From contig CM067505.1 in the NCBI GenBank assembly GCA_034509495.1, positions 1,916,007 to 1,980,006 on the forward strand: a stretch of 64,000 nucleotides of DNA, read 5' to 3'. Position numbers and translations under genes: made by a program. Below, one piece after another: positions 47,300-60,649 of this stretch (positions within the stretch are counted from its first letter, which is position 1; each line of letters opens with the position of its first letter). The notes beneath the pieces are model-generated. The model was not told where the DNA came from and searched no databases. It was given only the letters and a program-made list of their open reading frames with translations. The DNA is from Acestrorhynchus altus (taxonomy: Eukaryota > Chordata > Actinopteri > Characiformes > Acestrorhynchidae).

Positions 47300-49200
47300 T
47301 TGGAGGCATATTGGCTGTCTGGTGCAGATGTTATCTGCAGCCATTGTGCTGTGTGTGGGTCCAGTGCTATTGATCGAACCCCACCAGCTGCTCCTGATCA
47401 GCACTTATCTAATTTGCCCCCCTTTCCCGTTCTTTCGCAGCAGGATCTCTCAATGGAGATAATGGTAATGGTCCGCCTCTTCAGGTTACAAATGACACTA
47501 GAGATTTCCTCAGTAACCCCCTCTGTACTTTCAGGACCCTGGTGGGGGTGGGGGGGAAACTGGTGTCACTAGGCATAGCCCACACATGTCCCACTAATGC
47601 ACTGGTGAGGGTCCCCCCTGAATATGAAGTCACCCATGCAGTTACGCACTTTCTCCCAGCAATCAATCCCACCCGCTCTCGGCCACAACGCTGCCTTTGT
47701 GACCGCTCTCCCCGGAGCCCCGAGCCAGACTGGACCTCATCAAAAACGTGTTTGTTGTGGACTCTCTTGCCGCGATGACTGGTGTTGGGTGAGTTTGTGG
47801 AGTTTATTTGTTTCCTAGTGTACACTAGGCCTCTCTCTCCCTCACTCTCTCCTGCTCCCCATGGGTTGGAGGACGGTCAGGCCATGCGATCGTGCAGGAT
47901 TAGCATCAGGCTTTGTCCAGGGTTAACGAGCCCTGTCGTGTGTTAATCTCTCTGCCCCCAGGGGACCAAGCCTCCTGAGGCTGGCGGCCATGATGATTCA
48001 TGCCAGCGCACACAGCATGGGGAGTGATGGGACCAGCGCCTTTTGCTGGAGCTTGTGGAACGAGGCGAGGCTGCCCCCTGCCCCCTTCCCTCTGTCCAGT
48101 GCCAACATATAAGAGGGAAACCAGTTGGACATTCCTGTGAGTGGGACATTTTTAGGGCAGTATCGAGGCAGCAGTGGCATCAAGCGAGTTTGTGACTGGA
48201 AGGTCGCAGGTTCAGCCCCTGGATCAGGAGGAAGTGAGGTTTAAAAATGAAGGAACAGCACTTTCTCCCTTTCTTCTCACTTTCTTCAACATTCATGACT
48301 CACCCCCAGTTGCTCCTTGGGTGCTGAGGTGGCTGCCTACATCTCTGGATGTGTGTAGTCACTGTCCTTCTTAACTGCCTGGATGGGTTTGGCATGGATT
48401 TAGTCCAAATTTCCCTAAATTAAGCCAGTGTACATGAAAAATTCCAGCTTATATAGTTTATATATTATGATGGGTGAGCCAATAGAAATGCTCCATAATG
48501 CCTTGGAATAAAGCTTTCATCAGGAGTGTTAACAGTGTTTTAATCACATAAGATTCTTTAATTTCCCAAAGAAGTGATGAACAACTTATGACATCCCACC
48601 TCAGGATCTATAGTATGTTCTAGAAAACTGGTGTAAATCTGCATTACAGTGTAGAGATTAGCTCGCTGCCGCTTGGCCGGAGCCCAGGTGACCGCCACAC
48701 AAGCTGTTGGCCTACCAGCCAAGTAAACAACAAAAGGTACATCCTCATTCGCCGCTTAGGCCTACTTCACTCTGAATGCCCTTGGCTTAGGTTTTGTTTC
48801 CCGACTTCCCCCAGAGGGCAGTGGCCTCAAAAGAGGTCTGTTATGGCCTGACGTCACCACCTGCACAAGCATCGCATCTCCTTCCTCTCGGCCTCCTCCG
48901 CGCGTATTCTGGGAACACTCGGCCAGAGTGGAACGAGCTTTGTTCACAGCAGTTTGTTTGTATGCTGAGCCAAGGCGGCTTCCTGACCTTCTGGTCGAGG
49001 GCGTATCTGGGAATGCGTTCGCCATGACTGCGATCTGAGCAGCGGGGGAAGCTGATTGGCTTCCATACTCTGGGACATCAGCTGGTGTCATGTGCCTCTG
49101 ACATAACCATACATCCAAATGTTTATTCCAACTTGTCAGGGTTCTATGTAGAACCACTGGATTCACTGAAGCACCTTGGAAGAACCCTGTTTATACATCT
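47300..49200. other. no gene; unique GC-moderate DNA
   Basis: The stretches 47,300-48,200 and 48,650-49,060 carry few repeat words and could hold conserved non-coding elements, but this cannot be judged from one sequence. Open frames here lack splice context. Confidence 0.35.
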
Positions 49201-49229
49201 ATCAAAATAATAGCACTTCATCTGGAAGC

Positions 49230-49475
49230 CTACCCTGTGAAAAATACAGCTCAAGACCAGCTTTCACCATGTACTGGTACAATAACTGGTGAACCAGCTT
49301 TTGACCAGTATAGTGTATGTTGCATTTGATTCTGGCCATGTTTATTCATCCTAGCCATGTTGGTTGACCAGCTTGGTCATGCTTAATATACCGGTAGATC
49401 ACCATGTTCATTTCTCGTCTACTGGTTGACCAGCATGGTCATTCTTATCGTGCTGGTCATGCTGGTCATTCCAAG
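49230..49475. repeat. diverged relatives of the 31-bp minisatellite
   Basis: Contains GTTGACCAGCTTGGTCATGC, TACTGGTTGACCAGCATGGT and TCGTGCTGGTCATGCTGGTC, the same vocabulary as the tandem array at 19.7-20.4 kb, about 29 kb away. Confidence 0.55.
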
Positions 49476-49479
49476 TGGG

Positions 49480-51290
49480 TTTGGTGTAGAATACTCTATT
49501 CTGGAGAAACTTCCAGTTTGCCATGTCCACAGTGGTGGTGAATGGAAGCAATCTCTGAAATGCTGTTGGAAATCGATCATCCAGAGTGTACAAACATCCC
49601 CTCCCTTCTCGTTTCCCTCTATAACATAATATCTGGGTCGGTGATGTCATTAGCACTGGGAGTTCCTTTGGCATTTAAACTGGGATTTAATTCAGCAATA
49701 AAACACACCAAAATATCGCTATATTTGCTTCTAAGCGGTGCTTCCACTGCTGATCCCAGTGACAACAGCAACACTGGTGCGGTAACAGTCCCTCCTCCAG
49801 TCTCGTGTTGGTTTGGAATGAGCTAACAGGCTTTGTCTCTGTATAAAGGACCCAGTCAGAGCGGGTCTAAAGACAGCACGCCTAACGGGCCGTCAGGCCT
49901 GCTAATGGAGAGCGAGAACACAGCCCTCCAGTCTTTCCACACAGATGCCACACAGAGCCGGTCAGAGCACAGGAGCAGCATTATGTAATCTCGGTGTTAA
50001 GGACGCAAACAACCGTTAGGCGATTCATGTGGTTGTGAGAGAGACCATTTGATTTCTGGAAAGACTGCTGCTCTGTTTCACAGCCCTCTCGGCTTCGAAG
50101 GCTGAGCCTTCATGTGCTTGCCATGTGCAACCTTCTAACCGGGAATATTTATGGCAGCATCGTTACTGATCAGAAGTGTTACGATTGCGATTTTCTCACA
50201 ATACACCTTTCTCCCTGAAAGAGCTATAACAGGTCGCCATAACATTAATACCACTTGGGCCACCATAACAGATCTGACCATTCAGGGCATTGGTTCCATG
50301 AGTCGGCCCTGTATTATCGGCTGGCCCACGTATCGGCCAGTTCAGGGTCTTGGGATACTCCCAACAATATGCCCCATTTAGGTTTGTCTGAAACATATCA
50401 GTGCAGTGACCAGCTTGAATCCACTTACTCTTTTCACTATTCCTTACGAATTTGACCGTATAAGTGGTCAAATAACTGGGTTATTTCAGGTGTGGGACAC
50501 GAATCAGCACAGAAATGTCCTGGACTCGAGCTTGGCGAAGCAGCGGTGCACCGTGTAAACTGTTTAACTTTGTTAACTCAATCGCTCACTGTTTTGCTCT
50601 TCCTTGATTATATTAATACCATCCTGCTGAGCCTTGCTTTCAATTGTTTTAGGCTTTATGTGTGTGTTTGTTTGTGTGGTCCAGTTCCATGCCCCCTACC
50701 TTTTAAGGGCACCATGCCAACATGTGGCATCTTGGTCAGTGAACCAGTGATTTTCCCGGCACACAGTGTGGGGAGGGGTGTCCTTTTCTAAAGGGCTCTT
50801 GTGTTCCCTTGGGTTTGGGTTTGGGGATGTGGGGGTGGGTCTACTACACCACTACAGTGAACCCTCCCGAGGGGGTCAAGCAGGAAAAGAGGGGCTGCTG
50901 GATAGAGATGCTGAATTGTCCCAGTCCCCCAGTCAGAGATTGGCCGTGGTTAGTTGGGGCTTCACAGTGCATTAGTGAGGCAGGCTGAATCTCAGCGAAA
51001 TGCCAAGCGGTGATGAATGGCTGATGATCACTGGGTCAGAAAGGCGTTAACTGCCTCTTTCTTTAAGGCAGTCCAACCAGAGCCTTCAGGGAAGACAGCA
51101 TTCACTGAAGGATCCCATTTCAGAAAGTGATAAATGGGAATCTTATGGTTCTCCATGTATGCTCATGTATGTAAATGGGAATTACTGATATGAATATTTA
51201 TATCCATGTTCATTAGAGATGACACCAGTGTTAATGGGACTGGACTGGAATTCTAAGCTAAATCCCCCCAATAAGGACAAAATTAACATT
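49480..51290. other. no gene supported
   Basis: Unique-looking DNA. Short open frames have no family likeness. Confidence 0.4.
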
Positions 51291-51690
51291 CTTATTAATG
51301 TTTCAGCTGATATGGAAGAAATTTGAGAATATTGGAGATTGTCACCCATGTTTTGTGGACACTGAACTGCCAGGATCTAAGCCACTATGGCAAGAACCAA
51401 ACTCTGATGTTCTAGACAACTGGGACAGAACATCTGCAAAACAGCAGACAGATCTTGTGGGATGTTCCCACGTGAAAGGACAACTGGTGAACAGGCAACT
51501 GGCAACAGGTTCATGGGGGCCCAGGATTCACTAATGCTCACGGAGGTTCCACCTCACAACTTACCTAACTCAAAGAGGGATCTGCTGCTAATGTATTGGC
51601 TCTAGATACTGTAGGACACCATCAAAGTTCTTGTGGAGTCCATGCCATGATGCATCAAAGATGTTTTGGTGGCAATGGGGTGCGTACACA
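51290..51690. repeat. dispersed repeat related to 37.5 kb
   Basis: Shares altered words with 37,500-37,620, such as CACTAATGCTCACGGAGGTT against CTGATGCTCATTGAAGTCCC. Possibly a LINE 3' region. Confidence 0.4.
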
Positions 51691-51699
51691 ATATGAAGC

Positions 51700-53800
51700 A
51701 TGTGGTTGTGATCTTATGATTGATTGGTGTCTATATACCAAGCTCTGATTGACATCTTTGCCCGTCAGATTTTCATAAAAGGCTGATTTAGTCAGCATCT
51801 TCCTCCCCATGCAAATCCACACTTCCGTCGCCCACAGTTTCTCCATTGATGGCTATTTAAAGAAAGGCCTCCAGAGACTTGCGGCCAAAAGGATTGTACA
51901 CGCTGCACGCTGAGATTGGCCAGAGATCCTATAGCAATCTATTCATAAATGCTATTAGCACAGACTAATGTTCCATTCGCTTTGCGTTGGTTTCGCTCTG
52001 TTCAGGGTGTGTTGCGGGCCTCCAGCTCGGAGAACTCAGTCCTCCAATCATCAGCCCTCTGATCTCCTGCTGGGTCTCAATTGTCTTTGTGGTGATGCAA
52101 AACAGTTTGGTACTGGCTTTCCACGCAGAGCACTGGGCTGCTGAGCTACTGGGGAACAAATTTATGCATGCATGCACTTCACTGCGCTGCGTATGCCCTC
52201 AGATAAAGAGGCCAGGGTGCAAATTGCCCTTAAAATATGCTGATGACCTGATTAGGCACAGCAAGGGGACCCAGAGGGCCGCGTCTAGACGAGCAACAAG
52301 GCTCAGATCACCTCGCTTTGTTGGAGGCGTGCCAGAGACATGATGTGTGATGTCAGATTGCATGCCATGCCTCCGTTGGTGGCACCCACCCCCAGACTGG
52401 CTGGTTGTTAGAGTCGCATGGTTTCTCTGTGGGCTGTGTACATGGTTTTGTTCAAACCAGGCTGTTTAATAATAGGGAATGGGATTTCTAAAGGGCTCCT
52501 AGAATGGAAAACTGTGTTTATCTTGGTACATTTGAATAATGAGAGGTCAGTACATGGATGTGACAAACCATGAACCTCAACCACTGCTGTTCCTCCTTTA
52601 AAAGAACATCTAGCAGAACCCAAACAAAATGGGCCTAATGTTAAAACCCAAATTGTTGCATGACTCATTATATTTACACCCATGAACATATTTACAAAAA
52701 CCCCACCCTCTTGGAGCCAGGCAGCGACTGCAACTTTTCCTGTACCCTAACAACCACCTACCACCATCTGTGGTATCATATGAACCACTTCGGAACAGCA
52801 TAGCATTGTGATTCAGCTTTCATGCATAGTGTAGGTTACATAATATTGTGTGACATAGATTTGCATAAAATGGTATCCAAGGTGGTGGCTATGAAGTTTC
52901 TCAGTTGTTTGGTGGTTGTTATGGTGTCCACGATAATAACTATAATCAGAACACAACCCAAACTTTGGCTCTGTTAACCCAGCAGTGTAGTTAAATGACA
53001 CAGAATTAAACTTAAGTGACACAAAATGCTGGGTCAGAATAAGTGAACCTGCTGGGTCATAACAACCCAGTGCTGTATTTGTCCAATACTGGTCCAGTGC
53101 CTCTGACCCAGTGCTGTGTTTGTCTTGTACTGACCAAGTGCCGTGTTTGTCCAGTACAGACTCAATGTCAAGTCAGCATGTTTGATTCTGATGCGGAATA
53201 TCAGGGTGGTAAAGAGGCTCGCAGTCCAGCCACAATCCAGTACCTCGTTTTTATACTGTTATACAATCAATACATTCTTTGGCACCTGTAAGAATGGCTC
53301 AGGACGCTTCCTCCTCATAAATAGGATGTAGAGGTTGGTGTTATTTTTAAAGGGATGTTGAGAACTGTTGACCTTGTTATCCTCTTTGGGATTTATGTGA
53401 ACAGGATTGTATCCCTTTCTCACAGATTACCTATGTTTGTGGGGTCAGAAAGGCAGCAGGTCATCAGGTGGTCTGTGTGTGTGTGTGTATGTATGTGTGT
53501 GTTTGGAGAAAGGCTACTAATCACGGTGCAAAGTAATACCCAAACAAGGATGTAGAGACGCTTGTAGTCAATAATTTTGTCATCTAATTACTCCTGGACC
53601 TTTGAGGTCTTCTGTTTACTGATTTCAGGGAGCAGATAGCCAAGCCACCCAGACACTGCCTGCATAATTATAATGTGGAGCATGTCTGTGAAGGTCTAAT
53701 GTGGGGTCAGATAACTCTGGAGCCCAAAGATGAGGATTATTTCAGTGATGACATAAAGGAGCCACTATTTGTAACTTTTTGTACCTTTGTTAATTGCTTC
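51700..53800. other. no gene supported
   Basis: About 51,890-52,340 is GC-moderate and free of repeat words I recognise; a candidate for non-coding constraint only. About 52,540-52,580 shares the word TGAACCTCAACCACTG with 62,562-62,578 (TGAACCTCAAACACTG). Confidence 0.35.
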
Positions 53801-53814
53801 TTTATGGAACCAAA

Positions 53815-54330
53815 AGTTCATCCAACATGCTGACCTCACTCACGGTTATTGCAATGTTCTAAAATCTAGTAGAAGGTCTTTCCTGGACAGTAGAGACAGT
53901 TACTCACAATTTACCATCTCCTAATGGTTAGTTTAAGATATAATGTCCAAATGTGTTTGGACACCACTTCTAATGGATACACTGAGCTACTAGGTTTCAC
54001 CCATTTCTGACACATTCATGACACAGCAATGTAGAGTACTGCCAATAGAATAGGACTCTCTGGAGCAGATAAACAAACATGAACCTACTGGCACCATGTC
54101 AAATGAAGAGCATAGGCTGGAAGGGTGTAGATCCCCCCAACATTGAGCTGTGGAGCAGTGGAACTCAGTATTCAGTATTTTGGGATGAGTTGGGGACTTG
54201 CAGGATCTAGTAGAAAGTCTTCCCTGAACAGTAGAGACACTTACTCCAACGAAAGTTGGATAAAATCTTTTAAATACCCCTGGTTTCAGAAGAAACAATG
54301 AATGAGCAGGTGTTCCAATACCTTCACTCA
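53815..54330 (+). mobile_element. mariner-type MITE family B, two partial copies
   Basis: 53,815-53,945 reads CCAACATGCTGACCTCACTC to AATGTCCAAATGTGTTTGG, the tail of one copy followed by the head of another; 53,945-54,330 continues to AATGAATGAGCAGGTGTTCC. So two copies abut or nest. Confidence 0.65.
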
Positions 54331-54339
54331 TATACTACT

Positions 54340-57300
54340 TTGATCATGGTAAAAGGTGTTGCGTAACTGTGGAAAAGGGTGTTGCATATTCCACCAACAG
54401 GCAGGAAGCCCAACGTGAAAGCCTCAAAACCAGTCCATTATTCCAGAAAATCTAAACATTCATGCAGCGGGAAAGCCAACTAGTTGGAGACATCATTTCT
54501 ATATTAAAGTCCATTTGGTTGCGAGGAGGCACTGCTGACCTCTCATCTGTGGACTGGAGAAACAGAGTCATGCTTCAGTGCCGTCGCTTGTGATTTATCA
54601 GTCTGGCACGGCGAGCGAGCAAGAGCTCATCCACGCCAGCACCACTCCACCAGACAGAGGACTGAGGAGGATGGGAGAGGGAGGGGCTGCTGCTGGAGGA
54701 TTCAGCACTTATTCATTCTTTCCAAGGCTGCAGTTTCTGTAAAGTTGGAGTAAAGATGAGCTACGGACTTATTTATTCTTCTGTTAATGGTGACCGTAAA
54801 CAAGCTGCAGGGACGGGCCTGGAGAGGGACCAGATGATGAGCCAACATCAATTTGACAAAAACCATTGATTTATTCTTGGAAAGAGACACTGGGGATAAA
54901 CAGGACCTTCTTCTCCTTTTTTGTCTCACCATGGAAATTGATGTAGTGTTACTCTGGAAAAGGGTGTAGCATATCCATGGTAATGGGTGAGCTGTGGACA
55001 TGTATGAAGCACACCCATGTAACTGTCTGGGGAAATGACTGGGGCACAGTAAATCATATATGACTCAAGTCAAACCAGGTATTCTCTCTACCACCTGTTC
55101 TGAAAGCTGAACATTAGTAGATGTGAGGGTGGACAAAGACCTGCATTTGAGAAGTGAGGTATGAGCAACTTACAGGCACTATAGCTTTTCTGAGTCAGGC
55201 GTTAGGCCTGGACAGTGGGGAGGATAAATTGATTCACTGTTTAGGTCTGTGGGGAGGAGGGTCTGGATTTCCAGAAGATCCTGAGTAGGGCTCCACAGTC
55301 AGGCTGCAACCAGCTTTCTGCAGCAAGGCGCCTGAAACCAGTTAAGGCTGCCAAAGAGAGAGAGTCTGTTAATTTATTGTTGGGATTTTGAGTGCTGGCA
55401 AAGCCTGTTGAAATAGCTTTGCAGAGATAAGGCTGGAGCCATCTGCATTCATAAACACTGGCTAACACTAACCAATTAGGTTACAGACAAGGCTGCTGTT
55501 TTAGAGGCTGGCAAGGAAGGTGCTGCCCACTGCATCTGTATCACTGTACACTTTAAAACCTTCAAATGATATTTTTATTCCACATACTGCACAGCACTAA
55601 ATCCTGTTATGCACTCCTGAACTCTTGGAACAGTCATGGAGAACCTGAGATCTTCTGAGAATCCAAAGACCAAAGGTTGCCAGACAACTACCTGTTGGAA
55701 ACCTCTTCTGAACCTTTCTAAACTGCAGTATCAGACAGGCTTACTGTGACAGGCGTACCAGATCATTGTAGCCCCTGTTCCTAAATCACAGCTTCTCTTG
55801 GCGATGATCCTGTGCCAGCAAACATTTGGCTGTTGAGTCAAACATCGTGTACTGGGATAGAGTGAAGCAAGGCAGAAGATCTCAAGACAACAGTAGACCA
55901 GAGATACCCAACTTTCGTCCTGCAGTACCCGACACCGATTTCAACTCTGCAAGGTGGAGCATGGAAAACGTTCCTGTTGTAGATGCTTGTTTGTTAGCTG
56001 AGCATCTTGACCACAGACCGTCCAGATGAGTATTTGTGGGTGTATTGATTTGAGAAGACAGTGACCCAATCTAATTTTGGCTTGTATAATGGCCAGACGA
56101 ACAAGGTGCTCTGGAGCAGCCACACTTGAACCTATGTTACTCCAGGGTCACTGTTGAAGATGCTTGTTTGTTTGCTTGCATCTTGTGTCTTAGAGACTCT
56201 TTGCTTCCATCACCTGACACCTACTCTGTCCCATCCCTCATTTGAGTTTGTGAAAGGCCTAGACTGTCTGTGCAACTCAGCGAGGAGTCTCTCACTTTGC
56301 TGTCACTCTCGCCATTTCTGTCTGGCTTTGCTAATGTTCCCTTGAAATGGCGTCAAATTCAGACTGAACTGTCTGCCAGTAGTAGGGATTCTCTCCCCGG
56401 GGCCTTTTCTCTCCCCCATCCACTCTCTCCCACTCTTTTCTCTTCCTCACTCCCTCCCCCAAGCCTCTCTGGGTTTCCTCAGCTGCTGAGGCCATCTGTG
56501 CGAAGGCAACTGAGAACAGATCTTGTGCTGGACAGAAGGAGGGAGGAGGGGTGAGACAGAGAGGAAGAGAGAGGGAATAGGGACGTGTTTGCAGCTCGGG
56601 TTAATACGGATGTTATGAGATACGTTCCTGTATGGAGGATAAGTGAAAGAAGGATAAACAAAAGGTAAATCTGAGGCCACAGACAGGGTGATGCAGGTGA
56701 CCAGGGTGACGTGGCATAGTGTGTAAGTGTGTCGGATGAAGGCGCCTTCTTAGTGGAATTTTGCATATCTTCCAGGGACCCAAAGGACTTGTTGTTACTT
56801 TTCCCATGCTCTCTCGGGCCAAGCCATTTCCTCTGGCTGGCTTCTGGTGCATTTGTTGTTTCTGTGCTCTTAAATCATACATGCAACATCTGCATCAGTA
56901 AGGCATCATGCCTTGCAGCCAACATCCAACGTATCACAACTGGATTTCTGTAGTTGTTTTTCAATATGACCTTTGGAAGGAGGCGGCAATGTGCAAACAG
57001 ACTCTTTTATGAAGTTTTTATTGTGAGCCGTGAGCACATTGACCAACCACGGAAAGTCCAAATGAGTATTTTTGGGTGTGTTGATGAGTCAAGACAGTGA
57101 CCCAACCTAATTTTGGCTTGTATAATCTCCAAAGCACTGGCCAGTAGAACAGGGTGATCTGGAGCAGCCATACTGTAATGTATTGTCATCAGTAGGGTAC
57201 AATGTTCCAACAGCTGGTGTTTGACATTTTCGCAGTAGATTAGAGAACACCAAAATTTTGGAATTGATAGAAATTTTCATTGAATTAACCTCATCAGTTT

Positions 57301-57720
57301 CCCAAAGTTATCATTGAATTGATTTTTCAGGATACAACTGGGGCAGAGATTAAGTTTGACTGTTTCCTGTATTCAGCTCCCAGCACTAATTTCCAGTATG
57401 CTACCATTACAATTCCTGTTGGTTCCAGTTTGGTGAAATCAGAATGGTTATACACAGTTCTTTTGTGAGGTGGCACTTGTTCCGTCTGTTCAGCCTGTTC
57501 CATTCTCCTCTTTCCTCTCAACGTTTTGGTTTGTTTTCATTGTACACTCACTTTCACGGTCATCCTCAAGCAATTTCTTGGAGGTCAAGTTTCCTAAAGC
57601 AGACCTAATCCTTTATCAGATTGTTCCCAAAGGTCTGTCTGATAACAAGAAGGTTCTGGTGGTTTTTTGTCCAGATTTGTTGGGCTTTTGGCTTGGTTCT
57701 CACATTGTATTTTTTCTTTG
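54340..57720. other. probable intron; pair of related repeats
   Basis: 56,025-56,130 and 57,055-57,170 share TGACCCAATCTAATTTTGGC / TGACCCAACCTAATTTTGGC and TCTGGAGCAGCC, so they are two copies of one dispersed repeat. No coding exon is supported. Confidence 0.5.
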
Positions 57721-57729
57721 TTTTGTAGG

Positions 57730-58439
57730 TCATCACTGTAGGTACCTTAGAGTTGGTGTCCCTGACCAACCTGCCAAATCTCCAGGCCAGATTCCTCTTT
57801 GTTAAGAAGGACCACCAAGTGTCAAGCTATCAAAGTAGGCAAAAGCCGGTTCAGACAAGATGAAACCGGACGGGGTTGATGCAGCAACAATGGAACCAAT
57901 GGTAGCACTAGATGCAGAGCCTGTGGTTGAAGTGGCACCACTGGGGGAGGGCCAGGAACAAGTCCCCCCTGCTTCACAAACGGAAGAGTCTGGACAAGGG
58001 GAACCACAGCCTGCTGGGCCTCCTGCTGCTACCAACAAGACCGGGAAGGACAAACCTGCAGATCCTAAAGCCAAGGCAAAGGGTCCAACCAAAACCAAGA
58101 CTCCCACAACCAAGACATCTACAGGAGGTTCTCGTCCCACCACCGCTCCAAGCCGTATGACAAATGGGGTGCAGAAGACGCAAACTAATGGTGTTGTCAA
58201 GAAAACCCCAAGTGCAGCTCCAGATAAGAAGGCAGCATCAACCACTGCTCCCTCCAGGAAACCTGCCGGTGCTGTGACCACCAAGACAGCGCCTAAGACC
58301 ACGGAAAAGAAGCCTGTTGGGATGACGCGGCCGGCAACTGCCCCTGCTAATGCAGCAAAGACTACAGGAACAGCGCAGCCAGCGAAGAAGTCACCAGTTG
58401 CACCTGTGAATGGGGATAAAGCTAAACCAAAAACTACAG
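57730..58439 (+). CDS. Lys/Pro/Thr/Ala-rich protein, first coding exon (prr36-like?)
   Basis: The exon has an acceptor (TTTGTTTTGTAG) ending at 57,729, about 130 nt of 5' UTR, and ATG at 57,860. It encodes about 193 residues before a donor at 58,440 (AAACTACAG/GTGGGA, phase 1). The first third is acidic (EPMVALDAEPVVEVAPLGEG); then comes a basic, low-complexity part with TKTKTPTTKTSTGGSRPTTA, KKPVGMTRPATAPANAAKTT and AKKSPVAPVNGDKAKPKTT. No domain, signal peptide or membrane segment. It looks like a disordered microtubule- or chromatin-binding type protein. PRR36 lies near TRAPPC5 and MCOLN1 in human, which suggests a prr36-like gene, but MAP4-like or H1-like proteins have similar composition. 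The frame itself is long and unbroken. Confidence 0.65.
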
Positions 58440-58444
58440 GTGGG

Positions 58445-59330
58445 ATTACAGGAATAGTTTTTTGATAACATATACAAAATCACTGTGCTGTACATAGGTA
58501 TTGATACATTTGGGTATCATGATATCATATTTCATGATACTGTATCAAAAAAGTATACATTTTTAAATAACACATTAAACCAGACACTCGCATGTTGCAG
58601 GCTACGGTTTTTGGACGGCTACATACTGGTATTCTAAGCTTCCTAACTCATGATCAGAGTAACCTACAGACTTGATGCACATACCATAACAAACTGCACA
58701 ACCTACTCCCACTGTCAGCAACCTGTCAGCAACTTTTAATTAGTTATCCACCTTGGAAAATGGCTAAAATACGGAAGGCGGACAAGGAAAGGGGATGGGG
58801 CCTCACATATATACATTCATATAAATATTTAAATTCATTAATTTAGATATCAAATGAAGTCATATTAGAGTAGCTGAGGATCTTCTGGTATGTGTGACTG
58901 ACTCCTATAAGTAATTCATTATCAGGCAAAACTGGCCTGGGGGTAAAAAAAAATCACAAGATATCGCCTTTCTAAAAATATCATAATGTATCGAATCCCT
59001 GTATCGTGATACATATCGTATCTCCAGATTCTTGCCAATACACAGCTCTAGCTATTCAACTGTTAGCTGTTACTTTTCTCTATCAGTCTTATCATAATGG
59101 TGTTTGGTAAGCCCTCAGTTTATAATACACTACATTTAGTACAATGCAATTAGGATATTTAATTTATGCAACAGTGCAAAAAGTGACAAAAGTAATGGAA
59201 ACCTGTACAACCAGTGTTCAGTATTTGGCATTAAGCCAAACGTTTGGGATTTTGTTCTGATTTGGGCCTAAACTCTTCATTTCTGCATGTAGGAGGAATG
59301 CCTAATTGAAGTGTCACTCTCTAATTTCTT
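58445..59330. other. intron of the Lys/Pro/Thr-rich gene
   Basis: Contains reiterated short words like TATCATGATATCATATTTCA and ATCGTGATACATATCGTATC at 58,500-58,560 and 58,965-59,040. No exon. Confidence 0.5.
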
Positions 59331-59337
59331 GCTTCAG

Positions 59338-59425
59338 CTTCTAGACCTGCCTCTGCAGCTACCACCAAGCCTGGTGCCACTTCTTCTCCCAAAACGGATA
59401 GGCCGCCTGTCTCCAAGACAACCAG
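59338..59425 (+). CDS. second coding exon of the Lys/Pro/Thr-rich gene
   Basis: With acceptor TTGCTTCAG and donor ACCAG/GTAGG, it joins in phase 1 to the exon ending at 58,439 and encodes ASRPASAATTKPGATSSPKT and DRPPVSKTTR. Same composition as the first exon, which supports the join. The exon ends in phase 2, so the gene continues to the right, beyond what I can identify. Confidence 0.7.
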
Positions 59426-59429
59426 GTAG

Positions 59430-60160
59430 GCCTCTCATTGGCTCACATGTCTCCAAGCAGCCTGTCAGATGTTAATTAGAATCGAAAGATATGGTGTTGA
59501 GTTGCTCATTACTGACTCGCCTCACACGCACCTCCGGAGACCTTTTGTTTCTTCATTCCTCTACATGGAATTTCAGCAGTAACCGTTGCACTTAGTGTTA
59601 CTGGGGAGCGTCAGACTTGGTGCTTAGTAACAAACAGCTGATTTCCTGGCCTGGAGAAGAGCTGCTACTGCCTTTGCTGGGAAATGCTTGGCGAAATCTT
59701 CAAAGAGACGTTCTCGCAGAAGAGCACTAATGTTCCAGAAAAAAAAGAGCAGTGCACCGTCCCCGTTTAGAGAGAGCTCATAAGATGTCCTCACAAGTAG
59801 GCCGGCGGTCTTGCCAAGGCCCGCCAGCATCTTACTCGCTGGGTTTTGTTCAGAGATTACGGCGCTCCACAGATAAGACAGAGACAGGGAGGCGGCGTGT
59901 TGCGCTGCGTTGTGTTCGGCTCCTTTGTGCAAAGCGTCTGCAATCAGGTCAGATTACCGTGACTACCTGAGTCACGCTGTGTTGAGCGTCTGCGCCTCGC
60001 AGAAACAAACATGGCTGCTCTGGCCTCCCTGCCTGAAAGAGGCCTTTGTTGGCGGCCGATGAAGAGAGAGATGTCTTGAGGTGCTCGGCTCTTCCTTGTT
60101 GTTGTAACTCAGACTTGTTTGGAAATAGTTTTGCTGGCTGTTTACTCATTTACTTGTTTA
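59430..60160. other. probable intron, no exon supported
   Basis: Unique-looking DNA without recognised repeats. Confidence 0.4.
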
Positions 60161-60164
60161 CCAC

Positions 60165-60640
60165 ATGAGTGAACAATGGACACAAGTATTGGGACACCCG
60201 CTCCTTCACTGTTTCTTCTGAAAAAAAGGGAATTAAAAAGAGTTTCTCCTACTTTTGTCTCTACTGTCCAGAAACACTTTCAACTAGATTTTGATTCATT
60301 GCTGCGAGGATTCGATTGCATTCAACAGCAAGAGAGTTAGTGAGATCACACCTCATCCCCAGCTCCCCAACTCATTTCAAAAGTGCAGGATGGAGCTCCA
60401 TCTTTCCAGAGAACACAGTTCCACTGCTCCACAGTTCAGTGCGGGGGGGTTTTATACCCCTCTATCCCACGCCTGGCATGTCTATCTGCTCCAGAGAGTT
60501 TATTCTAATGACAGAACGTCTCTACAAGGACAAGAAAAGCTCTGTGTGTGCCTTTGCACATCTATGTCAGCAATGGGTGCAGCTTAAATTAGCTGAATGT
60601 GTTAGAAGGAGTGTCCACAAATATTTGGACGTAATGTATT
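60165..60640 (-). mobile_element. mariner-type MITE family B, copy (inverted)
   Basis: Inverted order: CAAGTATTGGGACACCCGCT at the left, TGGATGGAGCTCCATCTTTC-like words, TTCCACTGCTCCACAGTTCA, TCTGCTCCAGAGAGTTTATT and AGTGTCCACAAATATTTGGA at the right. Confidence 0.75.
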
Positions 60641-60649
60641 TGTCTGGAT

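Noticed and set aside
57802..58302. Minus-strand open frame of 166 codons
   Set aside because: Shadow of the plus-strand Lys/Pro/Thr-rich exon, whose repetitive codons keep the opposite strand open.
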